NCBI RefSeq assembly: GCF_029945705.1
Contig: NZ_JAQSDC010000036.1
Coordinates: forward strand, 62,001-126,000
Reading direction: 5' to 3'
Origin: Methylotenera sp.
GTDB taxonomy: Bacteria; Pseudomonadota; Gammaproteobacteria; Burkholderiales; Methylophilaceae
DNA: 64,000 nucleotides
Both the position numbers and the translations under genes were made by a program. Of the stretch, positions 62,984 through 64,000 are shown in pieces. The notes beneath the pieces were generated by a model. The model worked only from the letters and a program-made list of their open reading frames with translations, searched no databases and was not told the origin of the DNA. How positions within the stretch are numbered: position 1 is the first letter of the stretch; every line of letters begins with the position of its first letter.

Positions 62984-63103
62984 GCAGCAATAGTTCACCA
63001 GTTTTTAACTACCTAGTTTTGAATGGCTAAATTAACAACTTCGGTCAATTCTGCCAGAGTGGCACCACATGTCACATCACCCTTCCGATCATGAACAAAT
63101 AAT

Positions 63104-63180
63104 ATTTGTACCAATAGGTATAAATACATTTGACAAACAACGCCATCTATCTTATTATTTATTTACCAATCAGTACAAAT
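63104..63180 (+). promoter_or_regulatory. Promoter of the SDR gene with two matching operator-like sites
   Basis: TTGACA (63130-63135), a 17-bp spacer and TATTAT (63153-63158) form a strong sigma-70 promoter. Two related 17-bp sites flank it: TACCAATAGGTATAAAT (63109-63125) just upstream of -35 and TACCAATCAGTACAAAT (63164-63180) at the transcription start. They are identical at 14 of 17 positions and 55 bp apart. The first extends to a near-perfect 10-bp inverted repeat (63104-63125). Confidence 0.65.
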
Positions 63181-63216
63181 ATTAACTAACTCATATTAAA
63201 TAATAGGATCAACAAA

Positions 63217-63951
63217 ATGGAATCAACTAAAGTAGCATTTATCACTGGTGCTAATCGCGGCATAGGTTTTGAAACAGCCAAAGGTTTAGGTGAACTCGGC
63301 ATTACCCTAGTACTTGGCGTACGTGACTTGGCAAAAGGCGCGGTAGCAGTGACAGAGTTGCAAGCACTCGGCTACCAAGCGACAGCCATTCATTACGATG
63401 CAAGCCAAACTAAATCAGCCGACGACGCTTTTGAGTATTTAAATAAACACCACGGAAAATTAGATATTTTGGTGAACAACGCAGGCATACTGCAAGAGTC
63501 ATTGATGGGCAGCAACAGTAGCTCCGTGAGCATGCAGGTATTACAAGAAACCTTTCAAACCAATCTTTTTGCTGTAATTGACCTGACACAAAAACTATTA
63601 CCACTCATCAAAAAAGCACCTACAGGACGCATTGTAAATCTGTCTAGCATCCTGGCATCACTTACTTTGCATAGCATGCCAAATTCACCAATAGACCCAG
63701 CAAAAGCCTTTGCTTACAACGCATCGAAAACCGCACTAAACGCTTACACCGTGCATTTGGCGCATGAATTGCGTGATACCAATATCAAAGTCAACTCTGC
63801 TCATCCTGGCTGGGTAAAAACTGAACTCGGCGGCAGCAATGCGCCGATGGAATTAGCCGATGGCGGGAAAACCAGCGTGCTGTTAGCAACGCTCGCAAGC
63901 GACGGTGCAAACGGTAGCTTTTCACATTTAGGTGAAAACTTACCTTGGTAA
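63217..63951 (+). CDS. Short-chain dehydrogenase/reductase
   Basis: A 244-residue Rossmann-fold oxidoreductase with the cofactor motif TGANRGIGFE, NNAG at about residue 88, the catalytic Ser in VNLSSILASL and YNASK for Tyr and Lys. The first basic residue after the second strand (GVRDLAKG) suggests NADPH preference. Carbonyl reductase-like in overall pattern. ATG 63217 follows ATAGGATCAAC. Behind a strong promoter with two operator-like sites, it is probably inducible, perhaps by a reactive carbonyl (inference). Confidence 0.9.
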   Translation: MESTKVAFITGANRGIGFETAKGLGELGITLVLGVRDLAKGAVAVTELQALGYQATAIHYDASQTKSADDAFEYLNKHHGKLDILVNNAGILQESLMGSNSSSVSMQVLQETFQTNLFAVIDLTQKLLPLIKKAPTGRIVNLSSILASLTLHSMPNSPIDPAKAFAYNASKTALNAYTVHLAHELRDTNIKVNSAHPGWVKTELGGSNAPMELADGGKTSVLLATLASDGANGSFSHLGENLPW

Positions 63952-63958
63952 GTTAACT

Positions 63959-63991
63959 GAAGCAGGCTAAACCAAAATTTTAGCCTGCTTC
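63959..63991 (+). terminator. Intrinsic terminator of the SDR gene
   Basis: GAAGCAGGCTAAA (63959-63971) pairs exactly with 63979-63991 (13 bp) around a 7-nt loop, 8 bp after the stop. The A/T-rich tail runs to the window end. Confidence 0.85.
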
Positions 63992-64000
63992 AATAAAAAA

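Overview
The window looks like chromosomal DNA of a moderately AT-rich betaproteobacterial methylotroph, most likely Methylophilaceae (Methylotenera-like). This is inferred from protein character and gene content: a pqqA peptide gene, 6-phosphogluconate dehydrogenase, a TorF-family porin with glnK and amt, and an assimilatory nitrate cluster. No rRNA, tRNA, CRISPR array, prophage or complete insertion sequence was seen.

Layout. 1-2402: metH, cut by the window edge. 2549-6304: a minus-strand block of a DUF3298-like secreted protein, a K+ channel, comM and ubiK. 6414-9245: a sigma-54 promoter driving torF-glnK-amt, closed by a terminator. 9298-22128: a plus-strand envelope/lipid block of an ArsR-type regulator, an aas-like acyltransferase/acyl-ACP synthetase, a YiiX-like hydrolase, a Tat amidohydrolase, DUF2339, DUF3999, an LplT-like carrier and a second papain-like candidate. 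22269-22396: a free-standing 23-codon pqqA with its own terminator. 22432-25266: thiS-thiG-apaG-mltA (minus). 25634-31388: dienelactone hydrolase, nhaR, a ribosome hibernation factor, htpX, UPF0114, an AI-2E-family permease and terC. 31399-36046: a structured palindrome, then a small defence locus with a Fic protein, a convergent putative antitoxin and a type IIG restriction-modification enzyme. 36133-43646: gnd, a zinc ribbon protein, an MliC-like lipoprotein, Sua5, a cupin, alkB, an ethylene-receptor-like diguanylate cyclase and a trypsin-like protease. 43746-58189: the nitrate assimilation locus. 58272-64000: hflX, a palindrome-rich gap, an unknown gene, an alkA-like glycosylase, an MFS carrier and an SDR enzyme behind a promoter with two matching operator-like sites.

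How it fits together. The clearest system is nitrogen control. GG-N10-GC sigma-54 promoters precede both torF-glnK-amt and nasT. Two NtrC-like sites lie about 110-130 bp upstream of the nasT promoter. Only 19 nt after nasT, the transcript would fold into two hairpins with hexaloops carrying A at position 1 and G at position 4 (the ANTAR recognition pattern), then an intrinsic terminator, then nrtA. Nitrogen limitation would start transcription and nitrate-dependent NasT binding would let it through into nrtABD, porin, nirB, narK, PP2C-kinase, nirD and nasA.

The most unusual single gene is the diguanylate cyclase at 41129-42550. Its N-terminal membrane domain keeps all six key residues of the plant ETR1 ethylene/copper site at a constant offset. 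The most unusual arrangement is Fic with a tail-to-tail small ORF carrying the SxxxEG Fic-inhibition motif.
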